A stretch of 26,770 nucleotides of DNA, taken from contig JAEWLN010000191.1 in the NCBI GenBank assembly GCA_023457535.1, positions 1-26,770 of the forward strand, read 5' to 3'. The notes beneath the pieces were generated by a model that did no database searches, was not told the DNA's origin, and worked only from the letters and a program-made list of their open reading frames with translations. Below, piece by piece: positions 15,726 to 23,816 of the stretch (positions within the stretch are counted from its first letter, which is position 1; each line of letters starts with the position of its first letter). Both the position numbers and the translations under genes were made by a program. This stretch comes from Bacteroidota bacterium. GTDB lineage: Bacteria > Bacteroidota > Bacteroidia > Flavobacteriales > Flavobacteriaceae.

Positions 15726-15741
15726 ACAGCGCGGCATTTAA
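15580..15741 (+). pseudogene. Remnant of a tyrosine integrase (arm DNA-binding domain)
   Basis: An open frame of 53 codons from GTG at 15580 to TAA at 15741, with no ATG. The translation contains FRLCDYVNAAGKSPIELHIT and IDTKYFDCVKQR. This follows the pattern of the N-terminal arm-binding domain of Bacteroidota phage/transposon integrases: F.LR, G..PI.LRIT, I...YWD..KQR. The expected Trp is Phe and no core or catalytic domain follows before the stop or in the next 130 bases. The place, just 3' of a tRNA gene, is where such integrases are found. I read it as a decayed fragment; I have not aligned it to a named protein. Confidence 0.5.
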
Positions 15742-15831
15742 AAAAAACGGCATCATCTAGGTTTTTGTGACGGATTGGCTTCTCCACTGCAACGCAGACC
15801 AAAACACCTGCATTTTTAACAATCCGATAGC

Positions 15832-15863
15832 AAAGATCCGCAAACCAATGTCTGCGGATCTTT
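15832..15863 (-). terminator. Hairpin terminator after the DUF4397 gene
   Basis: AAAGATCCGCA (15832-15842) and TGCGGATCTTT (15853-15863) form a perfect 11-base stem just beyond the stop at 15874. The T-run on the minus strand is short. The stretch 15742-15831 between the integrase relic and this hairpin holds nothing I recognise. Confidence 0.6.
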
Positions 15864-15873
15864 CCACTCCAAA

Positions 15874-17553
15874 TCAATTCACGACAAGTTTATGCGTCAG
15901 GCGCTGGCGCGGCAAACTCAAAATGTACACACCCGCGGCCAGACCCGTCACATCAATTTTCGATGTAAATGATCCGCTTGCGACGGTCCGTCCGTTCATA
16001 TCGGCGATCAGGTAAGGGACTTGCGAAACCTCATGTAGGTTGACGTAAACAAAATCATTGGCCGGATTCGGATACACGGACCATCCTGCATCGGCAAATG
16101 TTGACAAGCCGAGCGGAGCATCCGGTAGCGGTACGAGCGGCCCTCCGGACGGCAGTGCTACCCAAAGTCCAAACGCCGCACCGTTGCTGTTTTGCATCGG
16201 ATTTAAAAAGCCGCTCGCGACCACCGCCAGCGCCTGTCCCTGCAATCCCAATGTTGCCAACGGGGCGGCATAACGTGCTAAAATAGTAGTGCCCGAGGCG
16301 TCCGCGATGTCAAGTACATAATCGGCGGTGGGCAATTCCAGATAGGAGGTGCTGAACGACGGAAAACTGATGTCATCGACCAAAGTGCCCGCAGGAACGC
16401 TGCTTTCGAGCACGTCTACCGTAGGCGCATCGGTTGAACCGTGTACGACGAGCACATCGGTGTTGCCAGCCGTTGTGGCCGTTTCGCGCGCCTGGGCAAA
16501 AACCGATAATTCGAATGGTGGTGCGGGCACGTAACCCACAGCGCTGACAATGCCGTTGGCCACGAGTACGTATTTTTCGCCTGCCAGCAATGTCACATCC
16601 GTATCGTAAATACTTTCGGCCGAGGATGCGCTGTTGCCGGGTGCGACGCTCAAATTAACCGGAACGCCGGCCGGAATATTGACAAATGGCGTGGCGGTGC
16701 GAAACGCGAAATCATCCAGCAACAGCGCGCCGTTGGCGTACACATCTACAATGGCCGCGGCAAGATCGGCGCAATTATGGATCACCTGGACGCGGGCGGT
16801 AGGGGCGGGCGGCAGTGGAATCAGCGCGCCTCCCGAGGGCAATGCGACCCAAAGTCCAAATGCCGGCCCGTTGCTGTTTTGCGCGGGATCGAGAAAACCG
16901 CTTGCCACAACCATGAGCGCAGCGCCCTGCAACCCGAGCGATTCGAGCGGCGCAGCATAACTGGCCACAACGTTATTCCTCGATGCATCGGTCACGTCAA
17001 TGATGTAGTCGCCGGTTATCAGCCCAAGATAATCGGATGTAAAACCGGGATAGGCCAAATCGTTCACGACAGTTCCGGCCGGAATACTCATTTCGACCAC
17101 ATCCACGGCCGGGGCATCGGTCGCGCCGTGATGCACCAGCACATCGGTATTGGCGGGCGACCCGGCGGCCTCGCGTCCTTGTGAAAAAACGGTAATGCCA
17201 AACGCCGGTGCAGGGTTATAACCGGTCGCACTGACGATTCCATCGGCCACCAGTACATAGGTTTGGGCATCGGAAAGCGTTGTGGTCAGATTGTAAATGC
17301 TTTGCGCTACAGAACTGCTGTTGCCGGGCGCAATGTCGATGCTCAACGGCACCCCGGACGGCGCGTCGATAAACGGTGTTGCGGTACGAAACGCAAAGTC
17401 ATTGAGCAGCAGCGCACCATTCAGGTACACATCTACGGTGGCAGCGGCAGCATCGGCACAATTGTGGACGACTTGCACACGCGCGGTTTGGGCGCTGGCT
17501 GTAAAACCCAGCATACCCAACGCGCCAATTGCGAATAAAGTAATTTTTTTCAT
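15874..17553 (-). CDS. Secreted DUF4397 protein with type IX secretion sorting domain
   Basis: 559 aa from the ATG at 17553, chosen because it yields a signal peptide (MKKITLFAIGALGMLGFTASAQ); a longer frame to 17643 adds an unlikely leader. Two large repeats follow, about 23-250 and 252-478, each beginning TARVQV.HNCAD and ending NSNG.AFGLWVALPSGG. Within each repeat two related halves are visible (TARVQV..NCAD.A...VDVY and NTDVLV.HG.TDAP.VDV), so four DUF4397 beta-sandwich units in all. The C terminus (about 490-559; WSVYPNPANDFVYV, GLAAGVYILSL, HKLVVN) is a type A sorting signal, so the protein should cross the outer membrane by the T9SS and be attached or released. The role is unknown; it may bind or adhere. 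Confidence 0.9.
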   Translation of the reverse strand: MKKITLFAIGALGMLGFTASAQTARVQVVHNCADAAAATVDVYLNGALLLNDFAFRTATPFIDAPSGVPLSIDIAPGNSSSVAQSIYNLTTTLSDAQTYVLVADGIVSATGYNPAPAFGITVFSQGREAAGSPANTDVLVHHGATDAPAVDVVEMSIPAGTVVNDLAYPGFTSDYLGLITGDYIIDVTDASRNNVVASYAAPLESLGLQGAALMVVASGFLDPAQNSNGPAFGLWVALPSGGALIPLPPAPTARVQVIHNCADLAAAIVDVYANGALLLDDFAFRTATPFVNIPAGVPVNLSVAPGNSASSAESIYDTDVTLLAGEKYVLVANGIVSAVGYVPAPPFELSVFAQARETATTAGNTDVLVVHGSTDAPTVDVLESSVPAGTLVDDISFPSFSTSYLELPTADYVLDIADASGTTILARYAAPLATLGLQGQALAVVASGFLNPMQNSNGAAFGLWVALPSGGPLVPLPDAPLGLSTFADAGWSVYPNPANDFVYVNLHEVSQVPYLIADMNGRTVASGSFTSKIDVTGLAAGVYILSLPRQRLTHKLVVN

Positions 17554-17796
17554 GACGGTTAATTTAAATTGTTGCGTAAAGTTAGATTTAAGTGGTGCGT
17601 TGTGGATAGAAAATAGCTTTAGTTTAACCACTGTTTTACGCAAATAAATGGTTGATTTTTAGTCGTCTGGGATTTTTGTCTGCACCATTTCTAACTTTTT
17701 AAAGGTTTAGCCTTCATAATACTGTTTAATATTTTAACTGAAATGTTAAACAATATTATACGCGTTCGGATCAGATCTATTTTTTATCTTTCCGGT

Positions 17797-18441
17797 ATGA
17801 AAAAAATCATATTGATACCCGTTTTGTTGCTGTTCGCATCGGTTCAATGCCAGGAAACTGACATCGGTACAGGCGATAGCCAAACCATTGCCGATACCAC
17901 TTTCGTAAACCTGCGCGATTACAGCACCGATTTCGTCTACGACATGCGTTACGCCACGCCGGACAACTTTCTCCAATCAAAAGTGTACGATTGCGGAGAA
18001 TGTCTTTTGCGTCTCAAGACCGTCAAAGCGTTGGTCAAGGCCAATCGGAGGCTTATCGAAAAAGGCTTTCGCATTAAGCTATTCGATTGTTACCGGCCGC
18101 TCGACATCCAGAAACGCATGTGGGCCATTGTGTCCAACCCCAAATATGTCGCAGATCCTAAAAAAGGATCGATCCACAATCGCGGCGGGGCAGTCGATGT
18201 TACGCTCGTCGATCGGAACGGAGCGGAATTAAACATGGGCACAGGATTCGACCATTTCGGGCCGGAAGCCGCGCATGGGTATAAAAGCGTATCGGGAGAA
18301 GTCAGAAAAAACAGAAGATTGTTGCGCAATGCCATGACGGGCGCTGGTTTCAAAATATTAGAAAGCGAGTGGTGGCACTACAATCTCAAAGGCTCGGCGC
18401 AGGATTTCAGCCTGTCCAATGCCAGATGGAATTGCGATTAA
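17797..18441 (+). CDS. D-alanyl-D-alanine dipeptidase (VanX/DdpX family, M15)
   Basis: A zinc dipeptidase of 214 aa that splits D-Ala-D-Ala. The ATG at 17797 gives a signal peptide (MKKIILIPVLLLFASVQCQ) and is preferred over the ATG at 17743. All active-site residues are seen: Arg100 in DCYRP, zinc ligands His127 and Asp134 in SIHNRGGAVDV, base Glu191 and ligand His194 in ESEWWHY. SVQC before the mature protein is not a good lipobox (Gln at -1). With no vanH, vanA or vanRS neighbour this is a periplasmic peptidoglycan-turnover enzyme and not a glycopeptide-resistance gene. It overlaps the convergent gene by 4 bases. The 243-base upstream gap is AT-rich with imperfect inverted repeats and no clear promoter. 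Confidence 0.9.
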   Translation: MKKIILIPVLLLFASVQCQETDIGTGDSQTIADTTFVNLRDYSTDFVYDMRYATPDNFLQSKVYDCGECLLRLKTVKALVKANRRLIEKGFRIKLFDCYRPLDIQKRMWAIVSNPKYVADPKKGSIHNRGGAVDVTLVDRNGAELNMGTGFDHFGPEAAHGYKSVSGEVRKNRRLLRNAMTGAGFKILESEWWHYNLKGSAQDFSLSNARWNCD

Positions 18442-19007
18442 TTGGCAGTGTTGATGCAGTGGTAATAGTCCATGAAATACGTGGACGGCGTATACAATTG
18501 GTTGTCGAGCTCGGCTTTGATGGCGTTCCGGACAATAAAATCCGCGGTTTCGGTCGCAAATTTAATGCGCATTAATGATACGGGCGAAGTCTTTAAATAA
18601 TCGGCATCGTCTTTTTTGAAAACAAAATAACCGGTCAGGATGCGGTTGTTGAACCCTTTGTCGTCGCGTACCATCGAACCGCAGCTCTCCTTGGGAAGGT
18701 GCAGCAAGGTGACGATCCGGCCGTTTTCCAGTTGCAGGTAAAGCCGCGAATTGGCGTCCAGGCAACGCGCTTTGATGAAGTCAGCGCTCTTTTCGATGAA
18801 TTGGATGTTGAGCGTGGGCAGCCCGTCCGATACTGCGATTGAATTGAAAATGTACGACGCATTGCCCGCAAACACCTTTTCATACACCAGCATTTCTTTG
18901 GTCGCCTTGTACGTGCCGATCGAATCGGTCACATTCACACTGAAATCACACGGTTTCTGGGCCAGCGCCGCACTGCAGACAAACAAAAAAAAGACGATCC
19001 GTTTCAT
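18438..19007 (-). CDS. Secreted protein of unknown function
   Basis: I do not recognise this 189-aa protein. It has a clear signal peptide (MKRIVFFLFVCSAALAQ) and no sorting domain or membrane segment, so it is likely periplasmic. Visible traits: Cys at 20, 82, 109 and 184, a mixed alpha/beta pattern, the phrases DSIGTYKATKEMLVYEKVF, YLQLENGRIVTLLHLP and GYFVFKKDDADYLKTSPVSLMRIKFAT, and a tyrosine-rich end (YTPSTYFMDYYHCI). The middle resembles small secreted flavobacterial proteins of unknown role. It starts 3 bases after the methyltransferase stop and is probably the last gene of the minus-strand run; its end overlaps the VanX-like gene. Confidence 0.75.
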   Translation of the reverse strand: MKRIVFFLFVCSAALAQKPCDFSVNVTDSIGTYKATKEMLVYEKVFAGNASYIFNSIAVSDGLPTLNIQFIEKSADFIKARCLDANSRLYLQLENGRIVTLLHLPKESCGSMVRDDKGFNNRILTGYFVFKKDDADYLKTSPVSLMRIKFATETADFIVRNAIKAELDNQLYTPSTYFMDYYHCINTAN

Positions 19008-19010
19008 GGG

Positions 19011-20174
19011 TTAAATTTTGGCGCAAATTAAAACTATTTTAGCGTTTTTCATATCGGTGGTAAAAAAACAATAGGTGGGGCCGCCGTCGCGGATTTTGTA
19101 TTTTTTTCGAATCATCTCGACCGATTCAGGAAAGTTGCGCGTCGTCACGTTCGCCTTTGTACCCTGAAAAGGCTTCATGCTGGCCTTGCTGTAGCGGATC
19201 ACCTGCCGGATCTCAAAAACGCGGCCCGGAAAATCGATGCGCGAATCTGAGGTATACAAGTGCGAATGTGGATGCAATTTGGCCAATGCGTATTGTTGTG
19301 AAACCGGATTGAAACCGCCCGATTTCATGATCGCCGCATTGGGTTCGTACAAATATTTTTTGGGTTCGGAAAGTACCGCCTCTGCCGGCTCGTTCCAATT
19401 AAAATTAAATTTTAATGTCTTGTCCTGCAATAAGTTGACTGCTTTTACATTTACCGATTCATTAAATCCTTTTTCGATGACCCACAGCAATTCGCGCACT
19501 TCGTTGTCAACGGCAACCACATGAATTTCGCGCACATCCCTGAGTTCGGACAAACCGGCGGCAATGTCGAGCAGCGGCGCGGTTTTGATCAGGATCCGAT
19601 CGGAGTAGCGGAAGTAAAATTCGAGCAGTGACGGCACATCGGGTTCACAATCGCCAAGCAGGAACACTTTGCCTTTGGCCTCATGACGCCGCGACGGATC
19701 GATGAAAATCCAGTCAAACCGACGGTTTAGCGATGAAAGGATTTGCGTACTGTCGCCGGATTCACATCGGATCGGAACGCCTAACTTTTCAAAATTATGG
19801 CCTGCGATGCGCGAAAGCTCCGGATCGCGTTCGCAATGCACGACCGTTTCGATCCGTCGGGCAAAATAATAATCGTCCACACCAAACCCGCCCGTAAGAT
19901 CAATCAGGCTGTTACCGGAAACAATCTCCGATTTATAACGCGCCGTTACCTCAGACGAGGTTTGCTCGACCGAAATTTTTGACGGATACAAAATGCCGGG
20001 CGCGGCGAACCACGTTGGCAATTTGTCCTTTGCTTTGGTTTTGGCTGCGATCTGGCCAACCACGGCGGGCCATTCGAGTTCGGGGAACGGATTTTTCTGC
20101 AATGCGAGCCGCGTCAGGTTGCCGCCTACATTTGCGTTGATGAATTGTTGTACTTCAGGGGTGAGCAAGTTCAA
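19011..20174 (-). CDS. THUMP-like SAM-dependent methyltransferase
   Basis: A 387-aa class I methyltransferase. Seen: motif I SLIDLTGGFGVDD (89-101), VVHCERDPELS for the ribose-binding acid, DWIFIDPSRR (154-163), and a C-terminal region (about 240-387) with KKYLYEPNAAIMKSGGF and a ferredoxin/THUMP-like ending (KANVTTRNFPESVEMIRKK). This matches the Bacteroidota family often annotated 'class I SAM-dependent methyltransferase, THUMP-like' or PG1098-type. The DPSRR motif and THUMP-like part suggest an RNA substrate, but this is inference. It starts one base after the AI-2E permease stop, so the two are surely co-transcribed. Confidence 0.87.
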   Translation of the reverse strand: MNLLTPEVQQFINANVGGNLTRLALQKNPFPELEWPAVVGQIAAKTKAKDKLPTWFAAPGILYPSKISVEQTSSEVTARYKSEIVSGNSLIDLTGGFGVDDYYFARRIETVVHCERDPELSRIAGHNFEKLGVPIRCESGDSTQILSSLNRRFDWIFIDPSRRHEAKGKVFLLGDCEPDVPSLLEFYFRYSDRILIKTAPLLDIAAGLSELRDVREIHVVAVDNEVRELLWVIEKGFNESVNVKAVNLLQDKTLKFNFNWNEPAEAVLSEPKKYLYEPNAAIMKSGGFNPVSQQYALAKLHPHSHLYTSDSRIDFPGRVFEIRQVIRYSKASMKPFQGTKANVTTRNFPESVEMIRKKYKIRDGGPTYCFFTTDMKNAKIVLICAKI

Positions 20175-20175
20175 A

Positions 20176-21264
20176 TCAGATGTCTTTCGTGAGCAGGCGA
20201 ACCACGCGGTTTTCCGGGAAAAATTCTTTGCCGATGACCTTAATGATCGTATACACCGGCACGGCCACGATCATGCCGACCACGCCAAAGAGCGAGCCTG
20301 CGATCAAAATCACCAGGAAAATCTCAAGCGGATGCGAGTTGACGCTGTTGGAGAAAATCAGCGGAGAAGAAACATTGTTGTCAATCACCTGTACGATCCA
20401 GAATCCGATCATGACATAAATGGTCGTCGGTAAAATCTCGGTCTGGAAATCGCTTCCGATGTTGGAAATCATCGTCAGGACGGCTGCGAGCACAGATCCG
20501 ATCAGCGGTCCGATGTATGGGATGATATTGAGCACCGCACATAAAAACGCGATTACAAGCGCATTCTGCACGCCAAAAATGATCAGGACGATCAGATACA
20601 GCACAAAAATAATCAGCAATTGCAAGGCCAGTCCTATGAAATACCGCGTCAGTAAATAGTTGATTTTCCCGAGCGAATTCAGGATTTGTTCCTCATGCGA
20701 ATCCGGGATCAGTTTTTTGGCGCCTTTGACAAACAATGCGCGGTCTTTGAGGAAAAAAAAAGTGATGAACAGCACCGAGGCAAGTCCGACGCCAAAACTC
20801 CCGATCGTAGCCAGCAGGCCGTTCAGAAAATCAGGGATGAACGACAAATTGAGCTTGGATCCGATGTTGGCTTCTTTCAGAAGATTTTCAGAATCGATGT
20901 TGTGGCTTTCGAGAAAGACTGCTATTTTACTGATGAGCTGGGTCAGGTTGCGCTCAATTTCCGCCGTTTGCAGCAGCGACAGATTTTGTCCCTGCGAGGA
21001 AATCAGCGGAATGAACATCATCACGAACCCCGCGAGAATCAACACAAAAATAAACACCGTGGCAATGGTTGCAAAGGTGTTGTTGAACTTGAGCCGGCGT
21101 TGGAAAAAGTGAAGGACCGGCAGCCCGATCAGCGTGGTGATCAGCGCCACGACCAGGTAAACCAACACCGCCTGAACCTGATATAAAAAATAGGCAAGCA
21201 AGCAAACCCCGGCGACTGCAGCGGCTGCTTTAAGGATTCCAAAGGCGATGGTTCTTGAGGTCAT
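20176..21264 (-). CDS. AI-2E family (PerM-type) membrane permease
   Basis: A 362-aa polytopic inner-membrane protein. Two to three membrane helices at the N terminus (about 8-80), a soluble loop (about 88-150), then a cluster of helices (about 150-345). The family signature is NIIPYIGPLIGSVLAA in the middle and SLFGVVGMIVAVPVYTIIKVI near the end. Members are called AI-2E transporters after one exporter of autoinducer-2, but most have other or unknown cargo, so a quorum-sensing role should not be assumed. It lies in the tsaD-rsmE-DUF4159 gene run, 33 bases after the DUF4159 stop. Confidence 0.9.
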   Translation of the reverse strand: MTSRTIAFGILKAAAAVAGVCLLAYFLYQVQAVLVYLVVALITTLIGLPVLHFFQRRLKFNNTFATIATVFIFVLILAGFVMMFIPLISSQGQNLSLLQTAEIERNLTQLISKIAVFLESHNIDSENLLKEANIGSKLNLSFIPDFLNGLLATIGSFGVGLASVLFITFFFLKDRALFVKGAKKLIPDSHEEQILNSLGKINYLLTRYFIGLALQLLIIFVLYLIVLIIFGVQNALVIAFLCAVLNIIPYIGPLIGSVLAAVLTMISNIGSDFQTEILPTTIYVMIGFWIVQVIDNNVSSPLIFSNSVNSHPLEIFLVILIAGSLFGVVGMIVAVPVYTIIKVIGKEFFPENRVVRLLTKDI

Positions 21265-21297
21265 CGGGGAAAATTTATAGTGAAGATACTAAACTTT

Positions 21298-21924
21298 TCA
21301 GTTGCCAAATACATAAGCAATGATATTGGCACCCATCCTGAGCGCTTTTTGGCGTACCTCGGCCGGATCGTTGTTGACTTCAGGGTCTTCCCAGCCGTCG
21401 CCCAGATCGGTTTCGTAAGTGTAGAGCAAAACCAGTCGGCCATCGGTAAAAATCCCAAAGGCCTGCGGTCTTTTGCCGTCGTGCTCGTGAATTTTGGGAA
21501 GTCCGGCCGGAAATGGATTCGGTTTTTGAAAAATCGCATGCGTAGCAGGCAATTCGACGAGTTCGCTTGTTGGAAAAATCCGCTTGATCTCCCGGCGTAC
21601 GTACTGGTCCATGCCGTAATTGTCGTCGATGTGCAAAAATCCGCCCGCATTGAGGTATTGGCGCAGGTTGGCAATATCCGCGTCGCTGAACACCACATTG
21701 CCGTGGCCGGTCATGTGCACAAACGGATACGACAGCAAATCCGGGCTCGACGGCTCTACCGTTGCGGGCCTGGCCTTGATCCGGGTTTGGATGTTCTGAT
21801 TGCAGAATTTAATCAAATTGGGCAGCGAAGTCGGATTGGCGTACCAATCGCCGCCGCCGCTGTATTTAAGCAATGCGATTTCCTGAGCGTATCCGGCCGA
21901 CACAGCACAGGCATGCAAAAACAA
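21298..21924 (-). CDS. DUF4159 protein with an apparent frameshift in its signal peptide
   Basis: About 208 codons encode a DUF4159 domain: IALLKYSGGGDWYANPTSLPNLI, YPFVHMTGHGNVVFSDADIANLRQYL, GGFLHIDDNYGMDQYVRREI and LVLLYTYETDLGDGWED. DUF4159 proteins have a glutamine-amidotransferase-like flavodoxin-type fold and are usually exported. In this frame the only start is a TTG at 21924, giving a 13-residue stub (FLHACAVSAGYAQ) before the mature part. Ten bases upstream, an ATG at 21934 begins MKKFVF in another frame and reaches a stop after 22 codons. Removing one base from the A/T/G-T runs between joins them into MKKLFLHACAVSAGYAQ, an ideal signal peptide. So either a real frameshift or a sequence error. 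A TACATTTG box lies at 21947-21954 on this strand. Confidence 0.8.
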   Translation of the reverse strand: MFLHACAVSAGYAQEIALLKYSGGGDWYANPTSLPNLIKFCNQNIQTRIKARPATVEPSSPDLLSYPFVHMTGHGNVVFSDADIANLRQYLNAGGFLHIDDNYGMDQYVRREIKRIFPTSELVELPATHAIFQKPNPFPAGLPKIHEHDGKRPQAFGIFTDGRLVLLYTYETDLGDGWEDPEVNNDPAEVRQKALRMGANIIAYVFGN

Positions 21925-21991
21925 ATTTCTTCATCAGGCTGGTTTTCTACAAATGTAATAAATTAGAATGGTTAGTGTCCGATACCGGGCG

Positions 21992-22696
21992 CTACTCATT
22001 GACAAACGCCACGCTATGGCAGGCCACGACGGCAGCGGTCTCTGTGCGCAGGCGCGTATTCCCGAGCGAAACCGCCGTGTAGCCCTTTTGGCGCGCCAAC
22101 TCGATTTCGCCTATCGAAAAATCGCCTTCGGGGCCGATCAGTATCGTGACATCCGATTGGGGAACCAGCGCTGATTTGAGCGATCTTTTGTCCGATTCCT
22201 CACAATGTGCGATAAACAACTGGCCATCGCGCGATGGGTTGAGAAAATCGCGCAGCGCGACAGGCGCATTGAGCTGTGGCAAATGATAATGCAACGATTG
22301 CTTCATCGCCGATTGCAGGATTTTTTCCATCCGTTCGGTCTTGAGCTGGGTGCGCTCGGAATGGTCGCAAATGATGGGTGTGATCTCGCCAATGCCAATC
22401 TCGGTCGCCTTTTCGAGAAACCATTCGTACCGGTCGTTCATTTTGGTAGGGGCCACGGCCAGATGCACGTGGTAAGGAAGTTTTTCCGACTGTTCGTGCG
22501 AGACGATCCGGACGGTGCACCTGGCCTCCGAAGCCATCGTGATTTGCGTCTTGAATAAAAATCCCAAACCATTGGTTACAAAAATGTTGTCGCCTTCTTT
22601 TTTGCGCAGTACTTTAATGATGTGACGGCTTTCTTCGCGATCGAAAACAAGCGAATCGGACACGGTGGTCAACTGTGGGTTATAGAACAATTGCAT
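21992..22696 (-). CDS. rsmE: 16S rRNA (uracil-1498-N3)-methyltransferase
   Basis: A SPOUT-class methyltransferase (234 aa) that methylates U1498 in the decoding region of 16S rRNA. Seen: N-terminal PUA-like part (MQLFYNP, SRHIIKVLRKKEGD), the KMNDRYEWFLEKATEIGIGEI motif, and the knot motifs ILIGPEGDFSIGEIELA and VSLGNTRLRTETA. Length is normal. Its ATG shares one base with the tsaD stop (TGATG), so translation is coupled. It is followed after 57 bases by the DUF4159 gene. Confidence 0.96.
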   Translation of the reverse strand: MQLFYNPQLTTVSDSLVFDREESRHIIKVLRKKEGDNIFVTNGLGFLFKTQITMASEARCTVRIVSHEQSEKLPYHVHLAVAPTKMNDRYEWFLEKATEIGIGEITPIICDHSERTQLKTERMEKILQSAMKQSLHYHLPQLNAPVALRDFLNPSRDGQLFIAHCEESDKRSLKSALVPQSDVTILIGPEGDFSIGEIELARQKGYTAVSLGNTRLRTETAAVVACHSVAFVNE

Positions 22697-23718
22697 CAGA
22701 ATGGAATACGGGCTTTGGCGGCCACGGCTGAAGTTTCAAATTGGCCGGACAGGAATTTGCGGTAGCCAACGATGCCGATCATCGCCGCATTATCTGTGGT
22801 GTATTCAAATTTGGGGATGAACGTTTTCCACCCAAAAGCGGCCTCGGCGTCCTTCATTGCCTGACGGATGCCGGAATTGGCCGATACGCCGCCCCCGATC
22901 GCTACTTGCGTAATACCGGTCTCATCGGCTGCCTGCTTGGTTTTTTCCATCAGAATTCCGATGATCGTATGCTGGATCGAGGCACAAATATCGTTTAGGT
23001 TCTGGTTGATAAAATCCGGATTTTGAGCCACATTCTTTTGGATGAAATATAAAATGGCCGTTTTCAATCCGGAAAAACTAAAATCGAGCCCCGGCACTTT
23101 TGGCCTCGTAAATGAAAACGCCCTGGGATTGCCCAGTTGGGCATATTTATCCACGAGCGGGCCGCCCGGATACGGAAGACCAAGTATTTTTGCCGATTTG
23201 TCGAACGCCTCGCCAACAGCGTCGTCTGTGGTTTCACCGATGATCTCCATGTCGAAAAAATCGTTGACTTTGACAATTTGCGTATGTCCGCCTGAAATCG
23301 TGAGCGCGAGGAACGGAAAATCGGGTTGGTCAAAACCTTCTTCGTCGATGAAATGGGCCAACACGTGCGCTTGCATGTGGTTTACGGCGATCAGCGGAAT
23401 GCCAAGGGCGAGCGAAAGCGATTTGGCAAAGGAAGTGCCCACGAGCAGCGATCCCATCAGTCCCGGACCTTGCGTAAAGGCGATGGCCGATAAATCCTGC
23501 GCGGTGATGCCCGCTTTTTTGAGCGCCGCATCGATCACAGGCACAATGTTTTGCTGGTGCGCGCGCGAGGCCAGCTCGGGCACAACGCCGCCATATTGGT
23601 TGTGAATGACCTGATTGGCCACAACATTGGACCGTACTTTGTCGTTTTCAAGGACGGCCGCTGCCGTGTCGTCGCACGAACTTTCAATGGCCAATATAAA
23701 AACTGGATTTTTTTGCAT
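22696..23718 (-). CDS. tsaD: tRNA N6-threonylcarbamoyladenosine transferase TsaD
   Basis: Transfers the threonylcarbamoyl group to A37 of ANN-reading tRNAs (t6A), working with TsaB, TsaE and TsaC, in the cytoplasm. At 340 aa it has the usual length. Seen: ILAIESSCDDTAAAVL (8-23), GGVVPELASRAHQQNI, TQGPGLMGSLLVG, metal ligands His114 and His118 in NHMQAHVLAH, LTISGGHTQIV, VGEAFDKSAKILGLPYPGGP, GGGVSANSGIRQ and YTTDNAAMIG. All active-site blocks are complete. It heads the minus-strand run and is divergent from tamB, an arrangement common in flavobacteria. Confidence 0.97.
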   Translation of the reverse strand: MQKNPVFILAIESSCDDTAAAVLENDKVRSNVVANQVIHNQYGGVVPELASRAHQQNIVPVIDAALKKAGITAQDLSAIAFTQGPGLMGSLLVGTSFAKSLSLALGIPLIAVNHMQAHVLAHFIDEEGFDQPDFPFLALTISGGHTQIVKVNDFFDMEIIGETTDDAVGEAFDKSAKILGLPYPGGPLVDKYAQLGNPRAFSFTRPKVPGLDFSFSGLKTAILYFIQKNVAQNPDFINQNLNDICASIQHTIIGILMEKTKQAADETGITQVAIGGGVSANSGIRQAMKDAEAAFGWKTFIPKFEYTTDNAAMIGIVGYRKFLSGQFETSAVAAKARIPF

Positions 23719-23740
23719 AAAAATGCACGAAATTTTGGAT

Positions 23741-23748
23741 TATATTTG
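23741..23748 (+). promoter_or_regulatory. Candidate -7 box for the tamB-like gene
   Basis: TATATTTG is a perfect TAnnTTTG box on the plus strand. A TTTG lies at 23712-23715, 25 bases upstream, which is longer than usual. A second perfect match, TATTTTTG at 23812-23819, overlaps the proposed TTG start itself. Either might be chance in this AT-rich stretch. Confidence 0.35.
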
Positions 23749-23816
23749 ACAAGCCTTTTGAGGCACACAAAATTAAGGATTTTTACCAAGCCCGGCGCGC
23801 CCCAGACATTTTATTT

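Noticed and set aside
15767..16015. Plus-strand frame of 82 codons
   Set aside because: It overlaps the hairpin and the C-terminal sorting domain of the DUF4397 gene on the opposite strand.
17797..18441. Vancomycin-resistance gene (vanX)
   Set aside because: The enzyme family is right, but no vanH, vanA, vanR or vanS is present and the protein has a signal peptide, unlike cytoplasmic VanX.
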